NCBI GenBank assembly: GCA_963738025.1
Contig: CAVTWA010000067.1
Span: 558,001 to 622,000 of the forward strand
DNA length: 64,000 nucleotides
Direction of reading: 5' to 3'
From: 20CM-2-55-15 sp963738025
GTDB taxonomy: Bacteria; Acidobacteriota; Terriglobia; 20CM-2-55-15
In this document: positions 28,696 to 40,314 of the stretch, piece after piece
How positions within the stretch are numbered: position 1 is the first letter of the stretch
Layout of the letters: each line of letters begins with the position of its first letter
Translations under genes and position numbers: made by a program
Notes under the pieces: model-generated
Seen by the model: the letters and a program-made list of their open reading frames with translations, nothing else
Databases searched by the model: none
What the model was told of the DNA's origin: nothing

Positions 28696-29877
28696 TCAGC
28701 CGGCGACCTTGCCGGCCACGGTGGAGAGCGGCTCGGCCAGCCCGTCGACCGCGTGTGAGAGCGCGCGGCGGTCGGCCGGCGTCAGCTCGCTGTAGACGGC
28801 GTAGCCGAGCGGGGTCGAGCGGCGGTACTTGTCGAGCCCCTTGTCGACCGCTGCGAACCGGGCGTCGATCGTCTCGGCGAGCCCCTTGTCGCCGTTCGCG
28901 ACGAGCGCGGGGCGCAGGAGCACGAACGCCTTGTGGGCGCCCTCGACGTTGGCCGCGAAGTCGGAGAGATCGGTGTGCGAGTAGCGGTCCTCCTCGCCCG
29001 TGATCTTGGAGTTCGCCACCTCGTTCAGGAGCTCGACGGCCCCGTTCGCGAGCTGCGCGGGCTGGAATGTGAGCGTCTTGACCCGTTTGTCGAGCGTCGT
29101 CACGTCCGCCACCAGCTTGTCGCCGTAGGGCTTCGTCCCTTGCGTCGTCCCCCTGGCCCACAGGTACTGCTCGATCCGGTGGAAGCCCGTCCACCTGGCG
29201 GGGCTCGCGACGTCGTTCACCCGGGCGTCGATCTGCGGGTCGAGGTTGCCGAAGCTCTCGGCGACCGGCTCGATCGTCTCGTAGAAGTAGCGGGTCGGCC
29301 CGAAGAGCTCCTTGGCGCGGCCGAGGTTGCCGCTCGCGAGCGCCGCGTTGAACTGCTTCGTCCGGGCGAGCAGCCGGCTCGACTGCTGCTCGATGTAGGC
29401 GCGGTAGCCGTTCGTCGCGGCGGCCAGGAGCTTGGCGTCCGCCGGGGATGCGCCGGACGAGGCCTTGCCGCTGACGACGAGCACGCCGTTGTCCTCCTCG
29501 TCGCCGTTCGGGCAGCTGAGCACGTAGCGCCCCGGCCGGAGGTTGAGCGAGAACGAGCTCTTGATCCCGGAGACGACGTTCTCGCGCTCGGCGAGGATGA
29601 TCCCGTCCTGGTTCTTGAGCTCGAGCTCGGTCACCTTGCCGCTCGAGCCGCTCGAGATCTCGAAGGTCGTCGGCCCGCTCCTGGCGGCGAGCTCGGCGGG
29701 CGAGCAGCCGTCGTCGGTCAGCGCCACCTTCAGGGTCTGGGACTCCGACGACGTCGCCGTTCCGGACGAGGTGCCGCCCGAGCTCGACGATCCGCAGCCG
29801 GCGACGGCCGCCGCCAGCGCCGTCGCACCCATGACGGCAGCCGCCGTCCTCGTCGCACCAATCCATTCGAAGCTCAA
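28696..29877 (-). CDS. efeO: Iron-uptake lipoprotein EfeO (cupredoxin plus M75/imelysin domain)
   Basis: About 393 residues. TTG 29877 is preceded by GGGAGG with a 6-base spacer, stronger than any other start. A lipobox occurs at AAAVAGC. An N-terminal cupredoxin domain (LKVALTDDGCSPAEL, then RPGRYVLSCPNGDE) is followed by the M75 domain with TRYFYETIEPVAESFG, the metal-site motif GFHRIEQYLW (HxxE) and EEDRYSHTDLSDF. EfeO binds Fe(II)/Fe(III) outside the cell and hands it to EfeU. Upstream efeU ends 26 bp away. Confidence 0.93.
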   Translation of the reverse strand: MSFEWIGATRTAAAVMGATALAAAVAGCGSSSSGGTSSGTATSSESQTLKVALTDDGCSPAELAARSGPTTFEISSGSSGKVTELELKNQDGIILAERENVVSGIKSSFSLNLRPGRYVLSCPNGDEEDNGVLVVSGKASSGASPADAKLLAAATNGYRAYIEQQSSRLLARTKQFNAALASGNLGRAKELFGPTRYFYETIEPVAESFGNLDPQIDARVNDVASPARWTGFHRIEQYLWARGTTQGTKPYGDKLVADVTTLDKRVKTLTFQPAQLANGAVELLNEVANSKITGEEDRYSHTDLSDFAANVEGAHKAFVLLRPALVANGDKGLAETIDARFAAVDKGLDKYRRSTPLGYAVYSELTPADRRALSHAVDGLAEPLSTVAGKVAG

Positions 29878-29903
29878 GCTCGTCCTCCCGGAGCTCTCGC
29901 GTG

Positions 29904-30762
29904 TCAGCCGGCCGGCGATCCGACGGGACGGCTCTTGGCCGCTGCGCGGCTGCCTCTGAGCCACCGCTTCGGCCACATGACGATCAGCAGCATCGGCACC
30001 GCATAGAGGAGCCAGCCGCCGAGCTCGCCTGTCGTCGGACGGGGCTGGAGCCCGAGCACGCCCGTGAGGAGCGAGCTCCCGACCGTTCCCTGCTGGACGA
30101 GCCAGCTGAGGTCGATCGTCGTTCCCTGCAGGCTGTTGAACCAGGTCGGCCTCGTGCGCGGTGTGCACCGCCGACATGACGAGGCCCGCGGCGACGAGCA
30201 CGAGCGCGACGGCGGTGACGCGGAAGAAGCGCGCCATGTTCAGGCGCACGCCGCCGCGATAGATGACCCAGCCGAGCGCGGCCGAGAGGAGGATGCCGAG
30301 CAGCGCGCCGATCCAGGCGGCGTTCGAGTCGCCCGACGCCTGGAACGCTGCGAGCAGGAAGACCGAGGTCTCGAGACCCTCCCGCAGGACGGCGAAGAAG
30401 GCCATCGCGACGAGCGCCCAGATCGAGCCCTCCGCCAGCGCGGTGGCGGCCGTCGCGCGCAGGTCGCCCGCGAGATTGCGGGCATGCCGGCGCATCCAGA
30501 AGATCATGAACGTGACCATCCCGACCGCGATCAGCGCCACGACCGTCTCGAGGCCCTCCTGCTCGGCCTGCGGGAGCTGCTGGTTCACGATCTGGAGCCC
30601 GATCGCCGCGCCGAGGCAGATCACGACCGCGGCCGCGACGCCGAGCCACATCCAGCGGAGCGCGTCGCGGCGTCCCTCCTGCATCAGGAACGCACCGATG
30701 ATGCCGACGATCAGCGACGCCTCGAGCCCTTCCCGCAGGCCGATCACGAAGGTCGGAAGCAC
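29904..30762 (-). CDS. efeU: Iron permease EfeU (FTR1 family)
   Basis: About 286 residues with seven membrane helices. Both signature motifs are present: REGLE at residues 10-14 (IGLREGLEASLIVGI) and again at 127-131 (VLREGLETSVFL), which carry the iron-coordinating glutamates. One insertion near 30,140 separates the first 205 residues from the C-terminal TWFNSLQGTTIDLSWLVQQ and final helix LLYAVPMLLIVMWPKRW. The GTG start at 30762 follows GCGAGGGACTGA. It is the first gene of the iron operon, and a palindrome lies 60 bp upstream. Confidence 0.92.
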
Positions 30763-30821
30763 TCAGTCCCTCGCGGCCGCTCGCATCACTCCGGGAGCCT
30801 ACCACGCTGATGTCAGGCAAC

Positions 30822-30840
30822 CCTTACACAATTCGTAAGG
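30822..30840. promoter_or_regulatory. 19-bp inverted repeat upstream of efeU (candidate metal-regulator operator)
   Basis: CCTTAC (30822-30827) and GTAAGG (30835-30840) are perfect inverted arms around ACAATTC; 14 of 18 positions pair. It is one of the few AT-containing stretches here and lies between divergent efeU and the aminotransferase gene. Length and placement match the 19-bp operators of iron repressors (Fur or DtxR/IdeR type). Which regulator binds is not known. Confidence 0.5.
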
Positions 30841-30893
30841 ATCGCCTTTCGTCTGTCTCCTCGCCGCCCGGCGCCGGCCTCTACGCTTGGCCG

Positions 30894-32052
30894 ATGGCCG
30901 CCCTCTTCCGCGATCGCTTTCCGATCCTGGCCGAGACGACGTACCTGATCAACCACTCGCTCGGCGCGATGCCGGCCGCGGCCGAGGACGCGGCTCGCCG
31001 AGTACGCCCGGGTCTGGGCGGACGCGCGGGATCCGCGCCTGGGGCGAGGGCTGGTGGACGATGCCGCTCGAGGTCGGCGACCAGGTCGGGCGGATCATCG
31101 GCGCCGGGCCGGGCACGACGGTGATGCACCAGAACGTCGCCGATCGCCGAGGCGATCGTGCTCTCCTGCTTCCGGCCGGTCGATCCGCGCGCGCAACCGG
31201 GTCGTCTACGAGCGCGGAGAACTTCCCGTCCGTGCGCTACCTCTACCAGGCCCAGCCCGACCTCGAGGTCGTCGTCTGCGAGAGCGACGAGGAGATCGTC
31301 GAGGCGATCGACGAGCGGACGCTGCTCGTCCCGATCAGCCATGTGTTCTTTCGCTCGGCCGAGATCCAGGACGTCGACGCGATCACCCGGCGCGCCCACG
31401 AGGTCGGGCGCCCGCGTCGTGCTCGACTGCTACCAGTCGGCCGGGATCGTGCCGTTCAGCGTCGCCGAGCTCGAGGTCGACTTCGCGGTCGGCGGCTCGG
31501 TCAAGTGGCTCTGCGGCGGGCCCGGGAACGGCTGGCTCTACGTGCGGCCGGACCTGATCGAGGAGCTCGAGCCGACGTTCATCGGCTGGCAGGCGCACGA
31601 GAGCGCCGTTCGCCTTCGAGCCGGAGCTGCGCTACGCGCCGGCGTCGCCCGGTTCCTCACCGGCACGCCGAACGTGCCGGCGCTGTACGCCGCGACGGCC
31701 GGCTACGACCTGGTCGAGGAGGTCGGCGTCGAGCGCATCCGCGCGCAACTCGCTCCGCCAGACCGCGCTGTTGATCGAGCTGGCCGACAGGCCGGGTTCG
31801 AGGTCCGCTCGCCGCGGGAGCCCGAGCGGCGCGGCGGCACCGTCACGGTCCACGTGCCCGACTTCGAGGCGGTGCACAAGGAGCTCGGCGAGCGCGAGGT
31901 GATCTGCGACTTCCGCCCGGGCTCGGGGATCCGGCTCGGGCCGCACTTCTTCACCACCGACGACGAGCTCCGGCGGGCGATCGGGCGAGATCGGGACGAT
32001 CCTCGAGACCGGCGCGCACCGCCGCTGGCTCGGCGCCGCGGCGCGGTTCTGA
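30894..32052 (+). CDS. Aminotransferase class V-fold PLP enzyme, frameshifted
   Basis: About 385 residues after bridging several indels. The fold-type I class V features are in order: NHSLGAMPAAAED at the N-terminus, GTTVMHQNV, LLVPISHVFFRSAEIQDVDA, ARVVLDCYQSAGIVPF (Asp contacting the PLP ring) and VGGSVKWLCGGPGNGWLYVR with the Schiff-base Lys. The C-terminal domain has GGTVTVHVPDFEAVHKEL and GSGIRLGPHFFTTDDELRRA. The closest general types are kynureninase and isopenicillin-N-epimerase-like aminotransferases; kynureninase is a reasonable guess but unproven. The stop (32050-32052) falls in the first unit of a tandem repeat. Confidence 0.78.
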
Positions 32053-32094
32053 ACGGCACGGTTCTGAACGGCACGGTTCTGAACGGCACGGTTC
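32044..32094. repeat. 15-bp tandem repeat, about 3.4 copies
   Basis: The unit cggttctgaacggca is repeated exactly three times (32044-32058, 32059-32073, 32074-32088) and then degenerates. Each unit contains GTTC-T-GAAC, a small dyad. The first copy contains the stop codon of the upstream aminotransferase, so the array is its 3' untranslated region. Confidence 0.85.
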
Positions 32095-32130
32095 TCGAGC
32101 GGTACGGCGTTCTGAGCGGCGGCCGTCGCG

Positions 32131-33855
32131 TCAGACGTCGTCGGGCTTGACCGAGTAGGCGCTGATCCGGTCGAGCAGCATGTCGTTCACGCGCTCTCGC
32201 GCCTCGGGGCTGAGGGCGACCGTCACCTGAGGCTTGAACCACCAGGGCGGCGTCACCTCGGGCTCGGCCGGGACATCCTCGACCTCGTCCGCGGGCTCCT
32301 CGGCCGCCACGTCCTCGGGATCGGGCTCCTCGACGACGTCCTCGGGATCGGGCTCGTCGGGGACGACTTCGACGAGCCTCGGTTTCGGCGGCGGCTCGCA
32401 CCAGCTCCGGGCCGACGGCCTGTGGCTCGAGCAGGACGAGCTCGTCAGCGCCCGATTCGACCAACTCGAGCCCGACCGGCGGCTCGTCGGAGACCGGCTC
32501 GGGCGCGAGGAGGTCGGAGCCGACCGCCTGCGGCTCGAGCAGCTCCAGCTCGACGAGCTCCCGTCGGGCTGCAGCTCGGGCTCCGGCTCGAGCTCGAACT
32601 CCGCCTCGGGCTCGGGCGCGAGCGTCGGCTCGGGGTCGGCCGCGGCTGCCGCTGCGTCCGCCGGCGGTCCTCCGCGGGGGCCGTCTCGTCGGCGAGCAGC
32701 GCGTCGAGGCCCGCCTCCGCGAGCGCGGGCTCGGCGGAGGCTGCGGATTCGTCAGCCACGGCGCCGGCGGCAGGAGCCGGCGTGACGCGAAGATAGCGCC
32801 AGGGAAGGTAATCCCTGATCTGGATATTCTCGGAGCGGAGGCGAAGGTCGACTCGGCTCGGCGTCGGGCGATGGGAGCTCCGACGTCTCGAACTGGGTCC
32901 CTTCGAGTGCCTCGGGCTCGGGCGTCTCGGTCGGCTCGAGCGTCTGGTCAGTCCGGGCGGAGGCGTGGGCTGGTGGGGCTCGGCGACCTCCGTATCGCTG
33001 ATCCGCCGGCGGTAGCGGCGCGCGTACCACCAGTCGCCATGGCCGTGGCGCTCCCAGCCGTCCTGGAGGAGCTGGGCGTCGAGCGCGTCCAGCGCGGCGA
33101 CCGTTCTCGGCTTCTCCTCCGGGATCGTGTCGCGTCCGGGCCAGAGCACGGACTGCCAGCGCACGTCGATGCGCGCGAGCCCGTTGAAGTGGGCGGCGAT
33201 GAATTCGCCGTGGACATGTCCCCGCCAGTAGGTGATCTCGCACTCCGTCCACTGCTCGTCCTCGAGCTCGGGAGCGATGGTCGGCTCGGCGACGGCGTCG
33301 AAGCCGCGGTCCGGCTCGTCAGCCCCGACCGGCGGCGCCGTCACGAAGGAGAGCGGCGCGGGGTCTCCGGAAGGAGCGGGCTCCGGGAGAAGCGCCTCGG
33401 CCTCGCCCGACGGCGGTGCCTCGCCGACCGGTGTCTCGGCAACCGGTGTCTGCAGGGCGACTGGACCGGTGTCTCGGCAACCGGTGTCTCGGCGACCGGT
33501 GTCTCGGCAACCGGCGTCTCGGCGACGGGGCTCGGCGACCGGTGTCTCGTCGACCGGTTGGCCCGGGCCGACTCGGCGGCTCGGCAAGCGGTGCATCGCC
33601 AACCGGGGCCTCGGGCAGCGTCTCCGGGGACGGCAGCTCGTCGAGCACGCGCTCGGGCGCCTCGGCCTTCGGAAACACCGGCGGCGGCACCGCCGACAGG
33701 CGCTCGGGCGGGGGCCGCTCCACGTTCGGCCGGGCCGGCGGCGGAGCGGCGGCCGCCGTGATCTGGACGCGTCCGCACTCCGGGCAGCGGAGGGCCTGCG
33801 ACGGGATGACCGCGTCGCAGTGCCGGCAAATCCCCTGGGCCTTCTTCGCAGCCAT
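32131..33855 (-). CDS. Zinc-ribbon protein with Pro/Glu-rich repeats and a conserved Trp-rich core
   Basis: Starts ATG 33855 and, across several indels, ends at 32131: about 574 residues. An N-terminal zinc ribbon has Cys10, Cys13, Cys24 and Cys27 (CRHCDAV, then CPECGR). A long Pro/Glu/Ala-rich region contains pentapeptide repeats ETPVA. A compact core holds EDEQWTECEITYWRGHVHGE, FNGLARIDVRWQSVLWPG and LQDGWERHGHGDWWYARRYR. After a second acidic linker rich in EEPDPED, a short conserved-looking end reads PWWFKPQVTVALSPEARERV. There are no membrane helices. It could bind nucleic acid or be a regulatory scaffold; the function is not known. Confidence 0.6.
33421..33560. repeat. 15-bp coding repeats (ETPVA units)
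   Basis: On the plus strand the unit accggtgtctcggca recurs about eight times with single-base variants, interrupted by a 20-bp imperfect piece near 33452-33471. Read on the minus strand it encodes ETPVA pentapeptides in the zinc-ribbon protein. Frame changes inside the array suggest copy slippage or sequence error. Confidence 0.75.
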
Positions 33856-33955
33856 CGCGGGACGCTCTACCCAAAACCTCCGGTCGTGGAGATACTGCCA
33901 CTAATGTAACCAGATAACGGCCGGATTGGTGCCCCGCGGGCCGGTCCGGACGCGA

Positions 33956-34815
33956 TCAGCAGAAGGCGCTATCCGGAATGTACGGAGCGGTCGCGGCCGG
34001 GCTGTCGCGCGTGACGAGCGGGCCCCAGGGCTTGAGCTCGAGCCCGGCCTCGACGGCGATCGCCGCTGCCCACTGGTGGGCTGCTCCGATCCGCTTGATC
34101 GTCACGTCGGCGCCGTCGTCGCACCGGTGGAGCGAAGCGGTCAGCAGGGCCGCGGCGGCGTCGGTGTCGAGGCCGGCGACGATGTCTGGCCCGGCGTTGC
34201 TGGCGACGGCGTAGCCACGATCGGGCAGGACGAGGAGCTCGGCGCCCGCATCGAGGTGGTACACGAGATCGGGGCCGTGTGCGCCGCCGCGGAGCAAGCG
34301 GTCGACGTGGGCGGCGAAGTCGAGGTCGGCCGTGCCGCCTTCGCGAACGCCGTCGGCCGCGGCGAGGTGCCGCCGGTCGAGCCTGCCGCCTGCCTGCAGC
34401 ATCGGATGCAGCTCGAATCCGGGTAGGCGGGCGTACGAGCGGATCGCGCGCGGCTCCGGCGTCGAGACGATGATCCCCGACCGGGCACCGGCGCCGTACG
34501 CGACGGCCCGGCCGAGCAAATCCCTGCCGAGGCCGAGGCCCTGGCTTTCGGGGGCGACGAACAGATGGGCCAGCACCCAGAGCTCGTCTCGCCGCGCGGC
34601 TTGCACGAAGCCGACCGGGCCGTCGTCGGCGCCGACGACGACGAGCGACCCTGCGGATCGGTGCCCAGCAGGTGCGCGACGCCCCCGTCGAGCCGGTCGG
34701 AGTGGAAGGGAGGCAGCCCGATCGCGCGACGCATTTGGTTCAGCGCGAGCCCGAAGACGTCGCAGCACGCCGGCACGTCGTCGGGCGTCATCGGCCGGAT
34801 CGTCGTCTCGGCCAC
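33956..34815 (-). CDS. GNAT family N-acetyltransferase, double-domain length
   Basis: About 286 residues. The N-terminal GNAT domain has MAETTIRPMTPDDVPACCDV, then GPVGFVQAARRDELWVLAHL, with acetyl-CoA motif ESQGLGLGRDLLGRA (Q-x-x-G-x-G/A-like) and FELHPMLQ. The C-terminal half (DLVYHLDAGAELLVLPDRGY, VEAGLELKPWGPLV) looks like a second, degenerate GNAT domain without the CoA loop. One apparent deletion near 34,640 breaks the frame. Substrate is unknown. A 27-codon ORF lies just upstream. Confidence 0.75.
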
Positions 34816-34821
34816 GATGGC

Positions 34822-34905
34822 CTAGCCGCCGTCGGCGACGAGCGCCCGCAGCGCTGCGCCGATCCGGGCGCGTCGTCCCAGAACGCTGCAGGTGCTCTCC
34901 GACAT
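34822..34905 (-). CDS. 27-codon ORF upstream of the acetyltransferase
   Basis: ATG 34905 to TAG 34822 encodes MSESTCSVLGRRARIGAALR followed by ALVADGG. A purine-rich tract (GAGAGGCGGAA) precedes the start and the stop lies 6 bp before the acetyltransferase ATG, so a coupled leader ORF is possible. Its short length makes a chance ORF equally possible. Confidence 0.25.
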   Translation of the reverse strand: MSESTCSVLGRRARIGAALRALVADGG

Positions 34906-35304
34906 CGGGTTCCGCCTCTCGCTCGGTTGCCAGGGAGCCTAGACAGGAGGCGCGGTGCGAAGGAGGTCCTTGCGGCGCGCGATCGGATGAGCGCTACCGC
35001 ACCGCCGCCGCGTCGGCGGGCCTCTCCTCCATCCGCGCCGCGGCCTCGCGAGCTCGTCCGTTCGGCGCCGATTCACGGGGGTTTTTGTGGAACGAGGAGC
35101 GCGTGGCTCGAGCTCGGAGCCTACGAGTTCCCGAATCTCAAATCCGGGGCGCGACCCCCGGAGCCACGGTGGGCGGAACGACGATCGCTGCGCGATCCGC
35201 GCGACTCTCGCGCACGGTCACGATCATCCCGGCCGGATGACCACGGCTCACCCCGTCGCCGACGAGCATGAACCCTTCGTCGACCCGACCAGAGGGAGAA
35301 CGCG
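34906..35304. other. Intergenic region between divergent acetyltransferase and glycoside hydrolase
   Basis: About 400 bp with no supported gene. It contains a T-run after a G-run (gggggttttt near 35080) and a CCGGGG...CCCCGG dyad at about 35137-35155. The promoters of both flanking genes should be here, but no clear -10/-35 pair stands out. Confidence 0.4.
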
Positions 35305-36708
35305 ATGGCGAGTGGCCCCGAAGCCCGATCGGCCGCCGGTGACGCCGCGACGGCAGCCGCCGTGGACTTCGAGGTCGTCCCCGACCGGGTGCTCGTCGCG
35401 AGCCTGATGGGCAGCGGGGCGCAGCTGAACCAGAACGTCTTCGCCCCGATCACGAACGCGCCGGCGTCGAGCCTCCCCGACCTGCAGGCGAAGGTCGTGG
35501 CGCTCGCGCCCCAGCTCGTGCGGGTGTTCTTCGAGGACGCACAGACGTTCGCGCCGGCGCCCGACGCCACGCTCGACTCGTTCCTCCGCACGGTGGAGCT
35601 GGCCCAGACGGCCGGGGCGACGATCAACGTCACCTGGGCCGGCGGCAATCTCTCGACGACCGAGGCCTGGCAGGCCGCGATGTCGCGCTTCGCGGACGTC
35701 CTCGGCGAGCTGGTGACGACTCGGGGCGTCCGCAACCTGAGCTGGGTGACGCTGCAGAACGAGCCGAACACGGTCGGGCTCCGCTACGTCACGCCCCAGC
35801 TGCTCGAGGCGATGTACCGGTACCTCGACGCGCTGCTCGTCGCCAAGGGGCTCCGGACGGCCGGCGGCGGATCCGACCAGCAAGTCCGCTTCATGGGCGG
35901 CGACCTGATCCAGACGAACCAGGGGACGTGGTTCGCCTACATGGCGGAGCACATGGCCGACATCCTCGACGCCTACTCCGTGCACATCTACTGGGACTAC
36001 GACGACACCGCCAAGATCGGCCTCCGCCTCGGCGGCGTGGAGCGAATCGTCGCTGCCCTTGCGGCGGACGCGCGCAAGCCGCTCGTCGTCACGGAGTACG
36101 GCGTCCGCGGCAATGGCCGGCCGCCGCCGGGTCTTGGCCCGTCGGGCGGCCCGATCGGGCAGACGACGCTCGCCGCGTTCCAGCACGCGTGGTTCCAGAT
36201 CGCGGCGGTGCAGCACGGGTTCGCCGGCATCGTCAAGTGGGACTGCTTCTGGGGCCAGTACGACAAGCAGCCGCAGGCGTTCTACGCCGTCGGCCCGCCG
36301 GCCGGCGACGAGTGGCCCCGCTACCCCACATACGACGTCCTCTGGCTGCTCGCGCATGCCGTCCCGACCGGGTGGCGTGCGCTCGGCGTCGAGCGGAAGG
36401 GTGCCGCCGCGGGGACGAAGGAGCTGGCGGTGTTCGCCGGCGAGCGCGGCCAGCTGACCGTCCTCGGCCTCGACACCGGCGGTGCATTGCTGGAGCAGCC
36501 GTCGCCCGAGCCGCCGGTGACGTACGCGATCGGTGGTCTTCCGGCGGGCACGTCCCTCGACCTGGTCGTCTGGAATCGGGACGGCGAGGGCAAGCTCACC
36601 CGCGGCGGCGCGGTCGTCGTCGACGCCGACGGGGTCGCGGCGCTGAGCGTTCCGCTGCAGGCTGTGTTCGCGCTGACGACGGCGGTGATCCCGACTCTGC
36701 CGTCCTAG
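35305..36708 (+). CDS. Glycoside hydrolase of clan GH-A (GH39/GH5-like)
   Basis: 467 residues, intact. It is a TIM-barrel glycosidase with the two clan GH-A glutamates: acid/base in SWVTLQNEPNTVGLRYV and nucleophile in PLVVTEYGVRGNG. Other barrel elements are LVRVFFEDAQTFAP, INVTWAGGNLS, SVHIYWDYDD and IVKWDCFWGQYDKQ. A C-terminal beta domain (about 370-467) has ELAVFAGERGQLTVLGLDTG. No signal peptide is seen from ATG 35305 (after AGAGGGAGAACGCG), so the enzyme appears cytoplasmic or the true start lies upstream. The oligosaccharide substrate is unknown. Confidence 0.82.
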   Translation: MASGPEARSAAGDAATAAAVDFEVVPDRVLVASLMGSGAQLNQNVFAPITNAPASSLPDLQAKVVALAPQLVRVFFEDAQTFAPAPDATLDSFLRTVELAQTAGATINVTWAGGNLSTTEAWQAAMSRFADVLGELVTTRGVRNLSWVTLQNEPNTVGLRYVTPQLLEAMYRYLDALLVAKGLRTAGGGSDQQVRFMGGDLIQTNQGTWFAYMAEHMADILDAYSVHIYWDYDDTAKIGLRLGGVERIVAALAADARKPLVVTEYGVRGNGRPPPGLGPSGGPIGQTTLAAFQHAWFQIAAVQHGFAGIVKWDCFWGQYDKQPQAFYAVGPPAGDEWPRYPTYDVLWLLAHAVPTGWRALGVERKGAAAGTKELAVFAGERGQLTVLGLDTGGALLEQPSPEPPVTYAIGGLPAGTSLDLVVWNRDGEGKLTRGGAVVVDADGVAALSVPLQAVFALTTAVIPTLPS

Positions 36709-37000
36709 CTGATCGTGCACGACGCGGGCCGGCGCCCCGCCGGGCCCGGACGGCCGTCGGGTGCTCGCAGGCGAGGAATCGCTGAGGTCGGAGGGTGAGA
36801 GCAGCAGCGTTCCGTCGCGATGCGCCGTCGAGACGGATGACCGAGCAGCGCGCCTCGGATCGACCACCCTCGTGAAGGGGTGATGGCACGCGACGCTGGT
36901 CAACTCTCCATCAGCTCGTGTCAGCTGCGACCGCTTCGGCGAGCGTGGCGTGGCTCGAGGACGAGCTTGTCGATGTTGCCCCGGGTGCCGCGTATCTGCA
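36709..37000. other. Intergenic region downstream of the glycoside hydrolase
   Basis: About 290 bp with no supported gene. A GC-rich dyad (GCCGGCGCCCCGCCGGGC near 36728-36746) soon after the glycosidase stop may be its terminator. The right end leads into the ArsR-type promoter. Confidence 0.35.
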
Positions 37001-37024
37001 ATATTGAACTCAATGGTTCAGTAT
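37001..37024. promoter_or_regulatory. Imperfect palindrome over the arsR start (candidate autoregulatory operator)
   Basis: ATATTGAAC (37001-37009) and GTTCAGTAT (37016-37024) form inverted arms matching at 8 of 9 positions around TCAATG, and include the ATG at 37013. ArsR-family repressors usually bind such dyads at their own promoter. It is AT-rich in a GC-rich setting. Confidence 0.5.
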
Positions 37025-37159
37025 GCTCCGACCGTCGACCGCGCCTTCGCGGCCCTCGCCGACCCGACCCGTCGTCCCGTGCTCGAACGGCTCGGCGAGG
37101 GCGCCGCGACGATCAGCGAGCTCGCCGATCCCTGTCGTCGAACGCACGAAAGGAGCACG
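37013..37159 (+). pseudogene. Truncated ArsR-family HTH regulator
   Basis: MVQYAPTVDRAFAALADPTR followed by RPVLERLGEGAATISELADP is the start of an ArsR/SmtB-like winged-helix repressor of the type paired with SRPBCC genes. The helix-turn-helix recognition helix and wing (about 60 residues) are missing: after ISELADP the frame runs straight through CRRTHERST into the SRPBCC start. This looks like a deletion of roughly 150-200 bp joining the two genes in frame. Confidence 0.6.
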
Positions 37160-37586
37160 ATGAGCACGAGCGTCACCACCCCGAACGAGCTCGAGATCCG
37201 CGTCGAGCGGATCTTCGACGCGCCGCGCACGCACGTCTTCTCCGTCTAGACGGATCCGCAGCTGATCCCCGAATGGTGGGGCGACGGCACCGTCGTCGAG
37301 CAGATGGACGTCCGTCCCGGCGGCACCTACCGGTTCCGCACCGCGTACGGCGCTCGTCGAGGGCGAGTTCCGCGAGGTCGAGCCGCCCGCGCGCCTCGTG
37401 CAGACGTTCCAGAACCATCTGCAGACGCTCGAGTTCGAGGATCTCGGCGAGCAGACGAAGCTGACGCAGACGATGCGCTTCGAAACGACCGAGCAGCGCG
37501 ACACGACGATGCAGTACGGCGTCGAGGAAGGCGCGAAGGAGGGCTTCGCACGCATCGACGCGCTGCTGGAGAAGCTCGCAGCGTGA
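37160..37586 (+). pseudogene. SRPBCC (AHSA1-like) protein, interrupted
   Basis: ATG 37160 follows AAAGGAG. The protein reads TTPNELEIRVERIFDAPRTH, meets an in-frame TAG at 37247-37249 where a Tyr or similar codon is expected (VFSV-x-TDPQLIPEWWGDG), and then shifts frame near 37,347 to reach VEPPARLVQTFQNHLQTLEF and the C-terminus GFARIDALLEKL. Apart from these two lesions all parts of the START-like fold are present. The stop could be a real mutation or a base error. Confidence 0.65.
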
Positions 37587-37706
37587 GACGGGAGCGCGGG
37601 CCGGGCGCCTCGAGGTGGCGCTCGACTACCGCTCGGCCTTCGAGCCGCCGACGATCGCCACGCCGCCGTCGTCGAGTCGCGCCCGCGCCGAACCGATGGA
37701 GACACG

Positions 37707-40105
<2,399 letters not shown>

Positions 40106-40314
40106 CCGAGGCCCGCGCTGACCCCGTAGGACGACGCAAACTGATCCTCGGGGCACGTGAGCCGAGGCGCACTGCCCGCTTGTGAGGGAGATTCGCGCGG
40201 CCGGGTCGCCGAGAGGGAGCTGCAGCCACCGGCGGGCTGGAACGGCGGTTCCGTCCGGCAGCCTGCGTACGCTTCCGTGAGGAGAGACGGGGTCTCGTCA
40301 AAGGAGGTGCGTCG

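Noticed and set aside
33421..33560. CRISPR-like regular repeats
   Set aside because: Repeats are 15 bp with no spacers and encode a pentapeptide repeat within an open frame.
35115..35160. tRNA-like tail (TTCCCGAATCTCAAATCC)
   Set aside because: No matching acceptor or anticodon stem could be folded around it.
37587..37706. Short coding-like stretch between the SRPBCC remnant and the UvrA paralogue
   Set aside because: No start with a ribosome binding site and no recognisable protein; likely leader sequence.
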